Below, in pieces: positions 30,816-43,975 of a stretch of 64,000 nt of DNA (the first letter of the stretch is position 1; each line of letters begins with the position of its first letter). Position numbers and translations under genes: made by a program. The notes below the pieces were generated by a model. It saw only the letters and a program-made list of their open reading frames with translations, ran no database searches and was not told the origin of the DNA. The stretch spans positions 15,496,205 through 15,560,204 of the forward strand of contig NC_067206.1 of the NCBI RefSeq assembly GCF_026262505.1, written 5' to 3'. This stretch comes from Trichomonas vaginalis G3. Its lineage: Eukaryota > Parabasalia > Trichomonadida > Trichomonadidae.

Positions 30816-31127
30816 ATGAGAAGACGTTTCACTAGTCAAAAGAACACTAACGCAAAAGCAGAGATTACGGTTGGTTATAACGTAAATGATGATAAATCAC
30901 GAATTATTCAAAATGTTAAAGTTAATGTTAGCCCTGAATTAACAAGGTCAGCAACTCAACCAAATTTATTAACTCGTGACTTACCGAAGAATGAGGAGAA
31001 TGAAGAAAACCATGAGAATGGAGACCCAATCATTTTATCTGAACCCGGTAAAGAACCTGTTGAAATTCATCTTCAGATCATATCCCCACCATCTTTCATC
31101 AACATCGAGAACCCATATAAAATATGA
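30816..31127 (+). CDS. Polinton small protein, unknown (103 aa)
   Basis: A basic N-terminus (MRRRFTSQKNTNAKAEI), a beta-prone section (EITVGYNVNDDKSRIIQNVK) and an acidic tail (EENEENHENGD). It follows the 299-aa gene after 32 bp on the same strand. Not recognised. Confidence 0.5.
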   Translation: MRRRFTSQKNTNAKAEITVGYNVNDDKSRIIQNVKVNVSPELTRSATQPNLLTRDLPKNEENEENHENGDPIILSEPGKEPVEIHLQIISPPSFINIENPYKI

Positions 31128-34100
31128 CATTAATTCAGAATTAATAGAAAATTACCTGTGATATAATAATTAATAATTAATAAATATTTTCAAATAAATT
31201 TAATTGACCAATCCGGTTTAATATTTTACTTATGAATCATTAATTCACATTATCGCCATTCTTTGTGAGTTCAAGATTCAGACTTTAAGATTCAATTTTT
31301 CATAGATGATGAGGTTTCATGCTGCGGAACAGTTGCAAAAATAAATCCTATAAAGGATATTAGCACAATTAAGATATCAAAGAACGGAACAACAACTGAA
31401 TTCATTTACATAATATATGATATTTAATAAAATAGTTGATGAATATAAAATATCACTTGAAAATTCTTTGTTAAGGCTATTTAATATTCAAGCATTAACA
31501 TTATCGAATAATAATCTTTTGAATCATAATCAATAATAATTGACTTTCACCAGTTTCTATCGTTTGTTTTATTCTTTTTGTTCCCACTTCCGGATCGGTC
31601 ATTGTAATTGTTTTTGTTATAGTATCAGCTTTATCTTAACTTCAATCTTTTTTCCATCGGGATATTTAAACCAAAATTCCAAAAATTCGATATTGTCCAA
31701 TCTGTTCATATTTTAATCTATCAATTACATTTTTAATACATACTGAAAATCTTATGAAATGGTCATATATGAGTTTGATTGAACTAATATTGAATGAAGT
31801 GAAATATAACCTGTTGATGAATATGACATTGACTCATATTTCTGAAAACACCTAAAATTTATAACATGAATGAATTTCTTATCGTTGAATTATGAATTCT
31901 GAGGAGTTAATCTTATATCTAGTTTATTTTATCACTGAAATACGACGCTTTACCATATTTTTTAATCGTAATAAAAATGTCAATTATCAATATTATTTCG
32001 AATAATAGCTGTGAATTAAATTTAACAGTTAGCGAATTTATAATGTTACTCCGTCTGTGAGTGGTAAATTTAATCCCATTCTTTTAGACCTTCAGATTAT
32101 ATATCATTTATTAAAGATGACCATGAAAAAACGTATGATATGTATATAAATAATGTGATAACGAAATGGGATATATACATGATTTTAAGTTATTTAAATG
32201 GAATCATTTATCGTATGGTATGAAGAAAATTTTAAATCAAAACCTGATAAACTTTTGAACTTGATGAAATAAATAACCTTATTAAATTCCCGTGAAAATT
32301 AAATTTTGTACTCCTCATCTTCGTTCATTGTTGGGGGATATTAAATTTTGAAAAAGATGTTGGGATGTTTTGTATTCTGACACTGGTTCAATTTCATTTT
32401 AATCAAATGTGATAAAGTTAATACATACACAACAACATAATGAGATTTTACATCAAACATTACTAACTCTTACCATCAATACAAACATTTTATCCATCAA
32501 CTTAAACACATTTTCTTTATCATATCCGTTCAATTATCTGGGAATTCATTTATTCTCATTCAAAAAATTTATCAAATATTAAATTTAGAATAACGACTAT
32601 TTTGATTTGTGATTTAGAATTCATGAATGAAATATTATGGCAATTTCAAATAGAAAAATAGCTGATGAGATAACAGATTAATATATTTATTTTAAAATGT
32701 GTATTAAATGATTAAACAACAGCACCACAGCAACTTAAGGCGCAAAGCACCCAGGTCCTTCAGACCATTACATACGCCATTGCATATAATTCAAAGACGG
32801 CAGAACAAACCAAAGGTTGAAATATGGAGATTTGGATATAGTATTGAAAAATGAACATTTCGATTCGTTTGCAAAGGTGGGGCAGTGATATCAAATATAA
32901 AAGAAATTTTATTTATGAATTCAAAAATTAAAGGAATAACGGATGATATAACATCAATTCCACCAGAAGAACAGAGATATTACGCATTAAATGCATTTCC
33001 TAAAGTTTTGAAGATTGGAAGATTATAATTTAAATGAGGAATTCATAAAGGTTCCTAAATGACATAATGAAGAGGGCGGATAAGGAATATGTGGATAGTG
33101 AGTTAATGAAGAAGGCAAATTTGGTTTATGTTGATGAAAAAGATAATGAAATTAAAAAAAGGGTTGAATGGTATCATGAATGACATCAAAGAATTTTAAA
33201 AACTAAAGCCGATACAGGATGGTTTCAGGATTTAGTAGCCATTAAAAGCGAGATAAACATATGTTAACGATGAGTTAGAGAAGAAGGCAAATTTGGTTTA
33301 TGTTGATGAAAAGATAATGAATTAAAGAAAGGGTTGAATGTATCATGAATTGGACATCAAGACTTAAAGTTAAGCCGATACAGGATGGGTTTCAGGATTT
33401 TAGACCTTAAAGCGGATAAAAATGTTAACGATGAGTTAGAGAAGAAGGCGGATAAAACATATGTAACGAAATATCACCAAAGTTTGATAGGAACAAAAAA
33501 TTTGAAACTATTGTTGGTGATTTTCTGTCAATGAAGAAATATAAATATTTTAGATGGCAGTTTGTACACTCCTTAAAAAATGGTACACAGTGTAAACTCA
33601 TCCGAAAAATAACAATGAATATATGTAAGCTATAAAAGAATGATGTAGTCAATCAAGTTAAAGGTTCCATTAGACAACAACTGCTACTTAACTGTATAAT
33701 GGAGACGAACAAAAAATTATTTAAGAGTTTTATGAAATGGCAGATATGAATTGCCTGACCCAATCCAGCACCATATTATTATGACTATGGAAGATGACGA
33801 CAGAACCCAACGTGTAGATGAACAAAGCTAACATTATATATTAAGATTATTATAGATATAAGAAAGATATAAATGCAATAGAAAAACGAGAATATATATT
33901 ATTATACAGATGACAGAAATAAATATTATAGTCAGATTTACCTACCCTGAAACATAAGATTATATATAAAATATTCTGAAACACAACCAGAAGAAACCAA
34001 ATTAGTTGCAGCTATATTTTAAGTTCAAAAAGAGACAATCCTAAATATTCATATGTTTGATTTTAATGAACCCAGTAGGTTCTATTTATCACATCTAGGT

Positions 34101-34560
34101 GCAAGAGGTCCTCAAGTAATGTTTGGTGTTGGTGCATGGGAACAAATAGTTTGACAGTTTTTTTGTATTGTGCAAATCTTCAAAGGAAACAGGGGAAGTA
34201 AAACGATTTCAGGTGAAAATTTATCTGCACACAGTCACTACATAGATTTAAGTACATCTCAAGCAGTTGGCATAAAGCATAGATATTGGATTGGTCAGGA
34301 ATGAACAAAAGTAAGGATATGATGTTAAAGACGACGTTAAGTTTGCTATAAATTGTTAACTGGAGTGACACTCGGAGAAGGAAACCATACACATTTCGTT
34401 TCAGGATATACACAACAACGGGACAAGTAAGAAATACATGGCACCTTACATGAAGTGTTACGCATGGTATAGAGTTCATGAACGCTCAATGTTTGTGAAA
34501 CAACTTTAGAAGGACTGAAAGTCCTGAGCTCAAAGAGTGAACGGCATAATTTAAATTTTT
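31128..34560 (+). pseudogene. Polinton late region, heavily broken, fibre-like traces
   Basis: About 3.4 kb with no frame over about 100 codons. Short plus-strand stretches repeat a charged motif of the kind KKADKTYV / KKANLVYVDE (about 33,100-33,470), which recalls the trimeric coiled-coil stalks of virus fibres and phage tail fibres. The rest is not recognised. It is a broken fossil with more than ten breaks, so no gene boundaries are given. Base-level quality may be poor here. Confidence 0.4.
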
Positions 34561-35089
34561 TATTATATTATCTAATTGAAATGACAAAATAATTAAGCCA
34601 ACTATCTAAATTAATGAATCCCAATAGGAAACATCATTTCATGGAGTAATTATCCCAGGTTTGTATCACATTATCGCAGACGAGCGGCAATTGTTGAGAT
34701 CACTAAACAGTAAGGAAGCGTGCAACGATGGAGATTATATGAACACATACGAATGAATCCATAATAAAATTTCACGCAATATGACAAACGGATCGTGTTC
34801 TTAAAAATCATGATAAAATTAATCTAGCATAACTCACACGATCATGAGCTGATACCTCAGCCAGGGTATAGGTCATCGTAATGTCAACGAGGTTCATTTT
34901 ACCTGCGTCTATGATAAAACATATGGGACAACATGAACGATGTTATGAGCGACACAAACATGGAGGTGGGAGCGATCGCAGTTTGATTAGTTTCTACCTT
35001 CGAGATAGATGTGAAGGGTGTCCCACAGGATGACTGTCACCTAGAAAGGTCACCGAACGTAGAACGAGAAGGTCAATTCTAACTTCTCC

Positions 35090-38000
35090 TGAAAAATGAG
35101 ACAACATGACATTTTTGACAAACAACACAAGCGAGGATGGCAGTTATGAATATTATTTGGAAGACTGAAGGTGTCACCATGTTCACCATGTCACCAGGTC
35201 ATTTAACTCTTCTCTGAAAAATGAGACAACATGACATTTGACAACAACACAAGGAGGGATGGCAGTTATGAATTATTTTTGATAGAAAGAAGTGTCACCG
35301 TCAATGTCACAGGTCATTTAACTTCTCTGAAAAAATGAGACAACATGACATTTTGACAACAAACAAGGGATGGCAGTTATGAATTATTTTTGAAGAACTG
35401 AAAGGTGTCACCATGTCACCATGTCATGTCACCAGGTCATTTAACTTCTCTGAAAAAATGAGACAACATGACATTTTGACAACAACACAGGAGGATGGCA
35501 GTTATGAATTATTTTTGAAGAACTGAAGGTGTCCCATGTTCACCATGTCACCATGTCATCAGTTATTAACTTCTCTGAAAAAATGAGACAACATGACATT
35601 TTGACAACAACACAGGAGGATGGCAGTTATGAATTATTTTATGAACTGAAGGTGTCACCATGTCACCATGATTCACCAGGTCATTTAACTTCTCTGAAAA
35701 AATGAGACAACATGACATTTTGACAAAACACAGGAGGATGGCAGTTATGAATTATTTTTGAAGAACTGAAGGTGTCACCATAATGTCACAGTACCAGGTC
35801 ATTTAACTTCTCTGAAAAAATGAGAGAACAAACATGACATTTTGACAAAAACACAGGAGGAATGGCAGTTTATGAATTATTATTGAATTGTTGTCAGGTA
35901 CTCTGAAAGGGTGTGACAACAAACACAGAGGTCAGTTATAGTTTATGAAGATATATACGAGATTCACCATGTCACTATATATACATGTCTCTTGTAATAC
36001 GAAAATGAGACAACAACATTTAAGTTTGAACAACACAGGAGGATGGCAGTCATTATGAATTATTTTGAGAAACTGAAGGGTGTCACCGTACAATGTTCAA
36101 CCAAACGGACCGCAATACGATGTACTTCAATTGATACACCGGCATTAGAAAGTTCTACTGTAATCACACGATGAAGATCACGATGAGAACCTTTTGACAA
36201 CAACACAGAGGATGGCAGTTATGAATTATTTTTGAAGAACTGAAGTGTGTCACCATGTCACCATGTCACCAGGTCATTTTAACTTCTTCGAAAAAATGAG
36301 ACAACATGACATTTTGACAACAACCAGGAGGATGGCAGTTATGAATTATTTTTGAAGAACTGAAGGTGTCACCAATGTCACCATGTCACCAGGTCATTTA
36401 ACTTCTCTGAAAAAATGAGACAACATGACATTTTGACAACAACACAGAGGGATGGGCAGTTATGATTATTTTTTGAAGAACTGAAGGTGTCCATCACCAT
36501 GTCACCATGTCACCGAGGTCATTTAACTTCTCTGAAAAATGGAACAAATGACATTTTGACAACAACACAGGAGGATGGCAGTTATGAATTATTTTTGAAG
36601 AACTGAAGGTGCACCATGTCACCATGTCACCAGGTCATTATAACTTCTCTGAAAAATGAGACAACATGACATTTGACAACAACACAGGAGGAGGCAGTAT
36701 TGAATTATTTTTGAAGGAAGGTGAAGTGTCACCATGTCACCAAGATTCACCAGGATCATTTAACTTCTCTGAAAAAAATGAGACAAGACAATGAAACTTT
36801 TGGACAATCAAACCACAGAGAGAGGACATGGCAGATTATAGTAATTATTTTTTAGAAGAAGGATGAAGGTGCATCACCATGTCACCAGTGAGTCACCACG
36901 GATAACATTTAACTTCCTGAAAAAATGATGACAACATGACATTTTGACAACTAACACTAGAGAGATGCAGTTAATGAAGATTATTTTTGAAGAACTAGCA
37001 AGGTGCACAGCCAAATGTCAACATTTCACCAAGGAATACATGCTTAAACTTCTCTAAAAAATGAGACAACGATGACATTCTTTGAACAACCAACCCAGGA
37101 GGAATGCATTATGAATTATTTTTGAAGAACTGAAGAGTGTCCGCATGTTCACCATGTCACCGGTCATTTTAACTCTACTGAAAAAATGAGACAAGCATTG
37201 ACATTTTCGACCAGCAAACAACAGGAGGATGGACAGTTATGAGAACTTATTTTTGGAAGAACTGAAGGTGTCACCATGTCACCATGTCACCATGTCACCA
37301 GGTCATTTAACTTCTCTGAAAAAATGAGACAACATGACATTTTGACAACAACACAGGAGGATGGCAGTTATGAATTATTTTTGAAGAACTGAAGGTGTCA
37401 CCATGTCACCATGTCACCAGGTCATTTAACTTCTCTGAAAAAATGAGACAACATGACATTTTGACAACAACACAGGAGGATGGCAGTTATGAATTATTTT
37501 TGAAGAACTGAAGGTGTCACCATGTCACCATGTCACCAGGTCATTTAACTTCTCTGAAAAAATGAGACAACATGACATTTTGACAACAACACAGGAGGAT
37601 GGCAGTTATGAATTATTTTTGAAGAACTGAAGGTGTCACCATGTCACCAGTCACCAATTTAACTTCTCTGAAAAAATGAGACAACATGACATTTTGACAA
37701 CAACACAGGAGGATGGCAGTTATGAATTATTTTTGAAGAACTGAAGGTGTCACCATGTCACCATGTCACCAGGTCATTTAACTTCTCTGAAAAAATGAGA
37801 CAACATGACATTTTGACAACAACACAGGAGGATTGGCAGTTATGAATTATTTTTGAAGAACTGAAGGTGTCACCATGTCACCATGTCACCAGGTCATTTA
37901 ACTTCTCTGAAAAAATGAGACAACATGACATTTTGACAACAACACAGGAGGATGGCAGTTATGAATTATTTTTGAAGAACTGAAGGTGTCACCATGTCAC

Positions 38001-40948
38001 CATGTCACCAGGTCATTTAACTTCTCTGAAAAAATGAGACAACATGACATTTTGACAACAACACAGGAGGATGGCAGTTATGAATTATTTTTGAAGAACT
38101 GAAGGTGTCACCATGTCACCATGTCACCAGGTCATTTAACTTCTCTGAAAAAATGAGACAACATGACATTTTGACAACAACACAGGAGGATGGCAGTTAT
38201 GAATTATTTTTGAAGAACTGAAGGTGTCACCATGTCACCATGTCACCAGGTCATTTTAACTTCTCTGAAAAAATGAGACAACATGACATTTTGACAACAA
38301 CACAGGAGGATGGCAGTTATGAATTATTTTTGAAGAACTGAAGGTGTCACCATGTCACCATGTCACCATGTCACCAGGTCATTTAACTTCTCTGAAAAAA
38401 TGAGACAACATGACATTTTGACAACAACACAGGAGGATGGCAGTTATGAATTATTTTTGAAGAACTGAAGGTGTCACCATGTCACCATGTCACCAGGTCA
38501 TTTAACTTCTCTGAAAAAATGAGACAACATGACATTTTGACAACAACACAGGAGGATGGCAGTTATGAATTATTTTTGAAGAACTGAAGGTGTCACCATG
38601 TCACCATGTCACCAGGTCATTTAACTTCTCTGAAAAAATGAGACAACATGACATTTTGACAACAACACAGGAGGATGGCAGTTATGAATTATTTTTGAAG
38701 AACTGAAGGTGTCACCATGTCACCATGTCACCAGGTCATTTAACTTCTCTGAAAAAATGAGACAACATGACATTTTGACAACAACACAGGAGGATGGCAG
38801 TTATGAATTATTTTTGAAGAACTGAAGGTGTCACCATGTCACCATGTCACCATGTACCAGTCATTTAACTTCTCTGAAAAAATGAGACAACATGACATTT
38901 TGACAACAACACAGGAGGATGGCAGTTATGAATTATTTTTGAAGAACTGAAGGTGTCACCATGTCACCATGTCACCAGGTCATTTAACTTCTCTGAAAAA
39001 ATGAGACAACATGACATTTTGACAACAACACAGGAGGATGGCAGTTATGAATTATTTTTGAAGAACTGAAGGTGTCACCATGTCACCATGTCACCAGGTC
39101 ATTTAACTTCTCTGAAAAAATGAGACAACATGACATTTTGACAACAACACAGGAGGATGGCAGTTATGAATTATTTTTGAAGAACTGAAGGTGTCACCAT
39201 GTCACCATGTCACCAGGTCATTTAACTTCTCTGAAAAAATGAGACAACATGACATTTTGACAACAACACAGGAGGATGGCAGTTATGAATTATTTTTGAA
39301 GAATGAAGGTGTCACCATGTCACCATGTCACCGGTCATTTAACTTCTCTGAAAAAATGAGACAACATGACATTTTGACAAAACACAGGAGGATGGCAGTT
39401 ATGAATTATTTTTGAAGAACTGAAGGTGTCACCATGTCACCATGTCACTCACCAGGTCATTTAACTTCTCTGAAAAAATGAGACAACATGACATTTTGAC
39501 AACAACACAGGAGGATGGCAGTTATGAATTATTTTTGAAGAACTGAAGGTGTCACCATGTCACCATGTCACCAGGTCATTTAACTTCTCTGAAAAAATGA
39601 GACAACATGACATTTTGACAACAACACAGGAGGATGGCAGTTATGAATTATTTTTGAAGAACTGAAGGTGTCACCATGTCACCATGTCACCAGGTCATTT
39701 AACTTCTCTGAAAAAATGAGACAACATGACATTTTGACAACAACACAGGAGGATGGCAGTTATGAATTATTTTTGAAGAACTGAAGGTGTCACCATGTCA
39801 CCATGTCACCAGGTCATTTAACTTCTCTGAAAAAATGAGACAACATGACATTTTGACAACAACACAGGAGGATGGCAGTTATGAATTATTTTTGAAGAAC
39901 TGAAGGTGTCACCATGTCACCATGTCACCAGGTCATTTAACTTCTCTGAAAAAATGAGACAACATGACATTTTGACAACAACACAGGAGGATGGCAGTTA
40001 TGAATTATTTTTGAAGAACTGAAGGTGTCACCATGTCACCATGTCACCAGGTCATTTAACTTCTCTGAAAAAATGAGACAACATGACATTTTGACAACAA
40101 CACAGGAGGATGGCAGTTATGAATTATTTTTGAAGAACTGAAGGTGTCACCATGTCACCATGTCACCAGGTCATTTAACTTCTCTGAAAAAATGAGACAA
40201 CATGACATTTTGACAACAACACAGGAGGATGGCAGTTATGAATTATTTTTGAAGAACTGAAGGTGTCACCATGTCACCAGGTCATTTAACTTCTCTGAAA
40301 AAATGAGACAACATGACATTTTGACAACAACACAGGAGGATGGCAGTTATGAATTATTTTTGAAGAACTGAAGGTGTCACCATGTCACCATGTCACCAGG
40401 TCATTTAACTTCTCTGAAAAAATGAGACAACATGACATTTTGACAACAACACAGGAGGATGGCAGTTATGAATTATTTTTGAAGAACTGAAGGTGTCACC
40501 ATGTCACCATGTCACACACAGGTCATTTAACTTCTCTGAAAAAATGAGACAACATGACATTTTGACAACAACACAGGAGGATGGCAGTTATGAATTATTT
40601 TTGAAGAACTGAAGGTGTCACCATGTCACCATGTCACCAGGTCATTTAACTTCTCTGAAAAAATGAGACAACATGACATTTTGACAACAACACAGGAGGA
40701 TGGCAGTTATGAATTATTTTTTGAAGAACTGAAGGTGTCACCATGTCACCATGTCACCATGTCACCAGGTCATTTAACTTCTCTGAAAAAATGAGACAAC
40801 ATGACATTTTGACAACAACACAGGAGGATGGCAGTTATGAATTATTTTTGAAGAACTGAAGGTGTCACCATGTCACCATGTCACCAGGTCATTTAACTTC
40901 TCTGAAAAAATGAGACAACATGACATTTTGACAACAACACAGGAGGAT
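35090..40948. repeat. 119-bp minisatellite inside the Polinton, about 49 units
   Basis: The unit runs TCATTTAACTTCTCTGAAAA ... GAGACAACATGACATTTTGA ... GGAGGATGGCAGTTATGAAT, with period 119 bp (GAAGGTG at 37391, 37510, 37629). Within each unit a 9-bp CCATGTCAC sub-repeat varies from one to four copies. From about 37,260 onward the units are almost perfect. From 35,090 to 37,260 they differ by many scattered indels. One reading frame per unit can look coding by chance; I reject it. The array ends abruptly at the helicase gene. Confidence 0.95.
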
Positions 40949-40976
40949 TAATGCAAAAATAAATTCCAAATCAACT

Positions 40977-42569
40977 TTATAAAGCATCATTTACAGGTAT
41001 TTCATCGTCAGTAAATGAATCCTCATTATCGTTTGGTTCAACCTGTTTATATAATCCTTTCATTTTTTCTTTCAAAACATAACAACATGTTTGTTTATCG
41101 TCTATTCTTCTCTGTTTCCTATCACATTTATCCTTAATGCTCATTTGGAAATTCTTGTCTTTCATGTCTGATGGTTTGCAGAATAGAGCATTTTTACATA
41201 TCATACCTGCACACAATTCATCATAATGTGTATTTATCCATACATCTAAAGGATTTGTTGATAATTCAATTAAATCTTGTTTGGCTTCAGTCATCGGTAT
41301 GATTCGTACAGTAAATGATGAAAGGTCGTAATTGATAAAATATGTTAAAAGGTTATCATAAAATTCCTTTGTGCATGAATCCATTAAATTCTTGAAGTAA
41401 TCAAATTGACCCTTGAATTTACCATTAACCCTTAAAACTACGTATCTTCTGTCTCCAACTTCAATTTTGACAGGGTAGACGTTATTAGTTACGAAAATGA
41501 AGTTTGCAACATTCTGAGCAGTTCTTCTGGGTTGATTCTTTTCATTAATTCTAATCTCATTATCCGTTATAATTGATTTCAAAGCGTTGAAGTTTGCGAG
41601 TCTGTCTTCACCAACATTCTTGAGTTCATTAAGTACAAGAAACATTTTATTTTCAACTACTGAGTTGAAATTACCCGTTAGCTCACCTATTTCGGTAATG
41701 TTTTTACATGAATAACCAGCGAGAAGTTCAGAAATAATGTCTGTGAATCTGTTTTTACCTGTTCCCTGAATTCCTTTCAAAATAATTGCTGTTTCATTCT
41801 TGATTCCAGGATGTTGAATCATTGATGCAATCCAGCTGAGAAGGTATTTATACACTTCATCGTTATTATCGCATATGGCTTCTTTAATGAAATCCATAAA
41901 CATCTCAATTTTTGAGTAATCTACTTTTTCGAGAACGTTGTATTTATAACCTTGAAACGTTGAGAAAACATCTGGGGAATCAGATTTAAAGCAAACACCC
42001 TTAACGGTTAATGAAGACAATTGATTTAGTAGTATGTCCCATGCTGTTATTGTTTTACCTTCTTCTTTAAATAATTTAATCATTTTGAGTGACTCTTTCA
42101 TGTTTGACTGAAGAACAAATGATATTTGATTCATTTTGTCGTGTATGTTGTAATCTTTCTGAATGAAGTATTTATTTCCACAATCTACAAAACGGATTAC
42201 ACGTGATAAATCCTCAATTACTTCAGAACTGTTTTTATACTGATGATTTTCAGCCTTGCGTCTAATATCTGTTATCAAAAACGAGTCATCAAGTTTTATA
42301 TCAAATGTTATTTTTGGCTTACGTAATAAAGGTAAAACATATTCATCATAATATTCCTTTTGATAAAGTTTTAGAATCTTCACTAAAACAAATGGAGAAG
42401 TCATTAAATGTGCATATCTACTACGTGCTTTTTCAAAATTACTTTTTGCATTTTCAGTTAAATTGCAGAAGTTATAAACGTTATCGTATGCTTCATTAAT
42501 TAAATGATTAGGTAACGAATTAATTGCTTGAAACAGTGTGAATAATGTAACTTCTTTTTCTAAATTCAT
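40977..42569 (-). CDS. SF3 helicase (D5-like) of the Polinton
   Basis: 530 residues, whole frame. Superfamily 3 helicase motifs: Walker A GIQGTGKNRF (about 266-275), Walker B FLVLNEL (310-316), sensor/motif C FIFVTNN (357-363) and the following arginines GDRRYV. The N-terminal 230 residues are a helical D5N-like region. SF3 helicases unwind DNA at replication origins in viruses and plasmids. Its start overlaps the stop of the primase gene by four bases, so the two are probably co-transcribed and jointly serve replication. A replicative helicase is not part of the standard Polinton gene set. Confidence 0.88.
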   Translation of the reverse strand: MNLEKEVTLFTLFQAINSLPNHLINEAYDNVYNFCNLTENAKSNFEKARSRYAHLMTSPFVLVKILKLYQKEYYDEYVLPLLRKPKITFDIKLDDSFLITDIRRKAENHQYKNSSEVIEDLSRVIRFVDCGNKYFIQKDYNIHDKMNQISFVLQSNMKESLKMIKLFKEEGKTITAWDILLNQLSSLTVKGVCFKSDSPDVFSTFQGYKYNVLEKVDYSKIEMFMDFIKEAICDNNDEVYKYLLSWIASMIQHPGIKNETAIILKGIQGTGKNRFTDIISELLAGYSCKNITEIGELTGNFNSVVENKMFLVLNELKNVGEDRLANFNALKSIITDNEIRINEKNQPRRTAQNVANFIFVTNNVYPVKIEVGDRRYVVLRVNGKFKGQFDYFKNLMDSCTKEFYDNLLTYFINYDLSSFTVRIIPMTEAKQDLIELSTNPLDVWINTHYDELCAGMICKNALFCKPSDMKDKNFQMSIKDKCDRKQRRIDDKQTCCYVLKEKMKGLYKQVEPNDNEDSFTDDEIPVNDAL

Positions 42570-43288
42570 GTTTCCACCGTCATTATGTACTTCAAAATCA
42601 CAGATGCATCAACTATGCTCTGGGCAAGTTTATCGTCAATGTTTACATCTTTGTTTTCATTCATGATAGTCTTTATTTCTTCGTTCTTCTGTTCAACTCT
42701 TACCTTAATATTCAAATCATTTAATATATCATTCACTGTTCTAGTTAATGTTGAATCATAACTTCCACGAATGAATGAGTATGTATTGATTGGTTCTGTT
42801 GCATTCTTTCGAACTCTTGAATCAGCCATAACCACTAAAGAACGTTTTGAATCATCCATAGAAGTCATTATGTCAATATCATAATCATTGCAGGAATAAC
42901 ATTTAATCATTCTGTTCGAAACTGCATAGAAGAAATTAGTGTTGCAATAAATGTGAAGACCTCCTGAAGCGGTTTTAATGATAACATCTTTATCCGAAAG
43001 TTTTGATAAAATGTCTTTTCTAACTGTTTCTTTAAGTTCATCATTGTACGATTTATTGATATCAACATCTATAATCGTTAAATTTGAAATTTTATTTACT
43101 AATAAAGCCATACCAGTTTTCCTTCCTCTTCCTCCATCATGTTTGAGGTAGTTGTGTAAATCAATCTTGTTTTCACCAATTCTTTCGTTGAGGGTTTTAG
43201 TTTCTGCCACAACTAATTCCTCAGCTAATGAATCAATAACTTGTTCATCAGAAATGATAAAGTTACTGTTGTTGTTTGTTGCCGTCAT
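42566..43288 (-). CDS. Primase-polymerase (archaeo-eukaryotic primase fold)
   Basis: 240 residues, whole frame. The Prim-Pol pattern is clear: TGMALLVNKISNLTIIDVDI with metal-binding DVD (74-76), then KTASGGLHIYC (about 105-115, with the conserved S/G-G-x-H) and DYDIDIM with the third acidic residue (136-140), followed by VVMADSRV. A CYSC pair at about 130-133 may bind zinc. It would make primers for replication; together with the adjoining SF3 helicase it forms the two halves of a classic viral primase-helicase, here on separate overlapping frames. Confidence 0.85.
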   Translation of the reverse strand: MTATNNNSNFIISDEQVIDSLAEELVVAETKTLNERIGENKIDLHNYLKHDGGRGRKTGMALLVNKISNLTIIDVDINKSYNDELKETVRKDILSKLSDKDVIIKTASGGLHIYCNTNFFYAVSNRMIKCYSCNDYDIDIMTSMDDSKRSLVVMADSRVRKNATEPINTYSFIRGSYDSTLTRTVNDILNDLNIKVRVEQKNEEIKTIMNENKDVNIDDKLAQSIVDASVILKYIMTVET

Positions 43289-43354
43289 TTATATAGGAAT
43301 AAAAAAATAAAAATAATTTTAAAACTAACTTTATTTTTGGACTGCATCATATTT

Positions 43355-43760
43355 CCAGGACTGTTGTCAAAATGTCATGTTGTCTCATTTTTTCAGAGAA
43401 GTTAAATGACCTGGTGACATGGTGACATGGTGACACCTTCAGTTCTTCAAAAATAATTAATTATTGAATAACCTGAAAACATTAACGTAAACATTAACGT
43501 AAACATTTATTTCCAGGACTGTTGTCAAAATGTCATGTTGTCTCATTTTTTCAGAGAAGTTAAATGACCTGGTGACATGGTGACATGGTGACATGGTGAC
43601 ACCTTCAGTTCTTCAAAAATAATTCATAACTGCCATCCTCCTGTGTTGTTGTCAAAATGTCATGTTGTCTCATTTTTTCAGAGAAGTTAAATGACCTGGT
43701 GACATGGTGACATGGTGACACCTTCAGTTCTTCAAAAATAATTAATTATTGAATAACCTG
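43355..43760. repeat. Inverted 119-bp units, about 3
   Basis: Three units of the 119-bp array in the opposite orientation (TTGTCAAAATGTCATGTTGT, then CTCATTTTTTCAGAG), interspersed with AATAATTAATTATTGAATAA spacers. With the main array at the left they bracket the primase and helicase genes as an inverted repeat. Confidence 0.9.
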
Positions 43761-43810
43761 AAAACATTAACGATAAAATAACTGATAACAAATTTTTATT
43801 TTTATCATAA

Positions 43811-43975
43811 ATGGATACCCCACAAGCTCAAAATTTACCACGAATCATAACAAGGGAGGAAACGATAAAAATGATGCGAGAACTTGCTAAAAATAACAAA
43901 CCACTAAAACTGAGAAAATGTGGTTATGCAGTAATGATGGAAAGAGAGATGTTGTCAAAGAAAAATAAAAATTAA
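43811..43975 (+). CDS. 54-aa basic protein of the Polinton
   Basis: MDTPQAQNLPRIITREETIK, then KMMRELAKNNKPLKLRKCGY and a basic tail. The start-proximal part looks like a short helix with basic residues. It runs rightward between leftward genes and its stop overlaps the stop of the next gene by four bases (43972-43975). Composition supports a real small gene; function unknown. Confidence 0.45.
   Translation: MDTPQAQNLPRIITREETIKMMRELAKNNKPLKLRKCGYAVMMEREMLSKKNKN

Noticed and set aside
39191-39415. Frame across two 119-bp units
   Set aside because: Occurs only where a local indel keeps the frame open; the array has no conserved frame because 119 is not divisible by 3.
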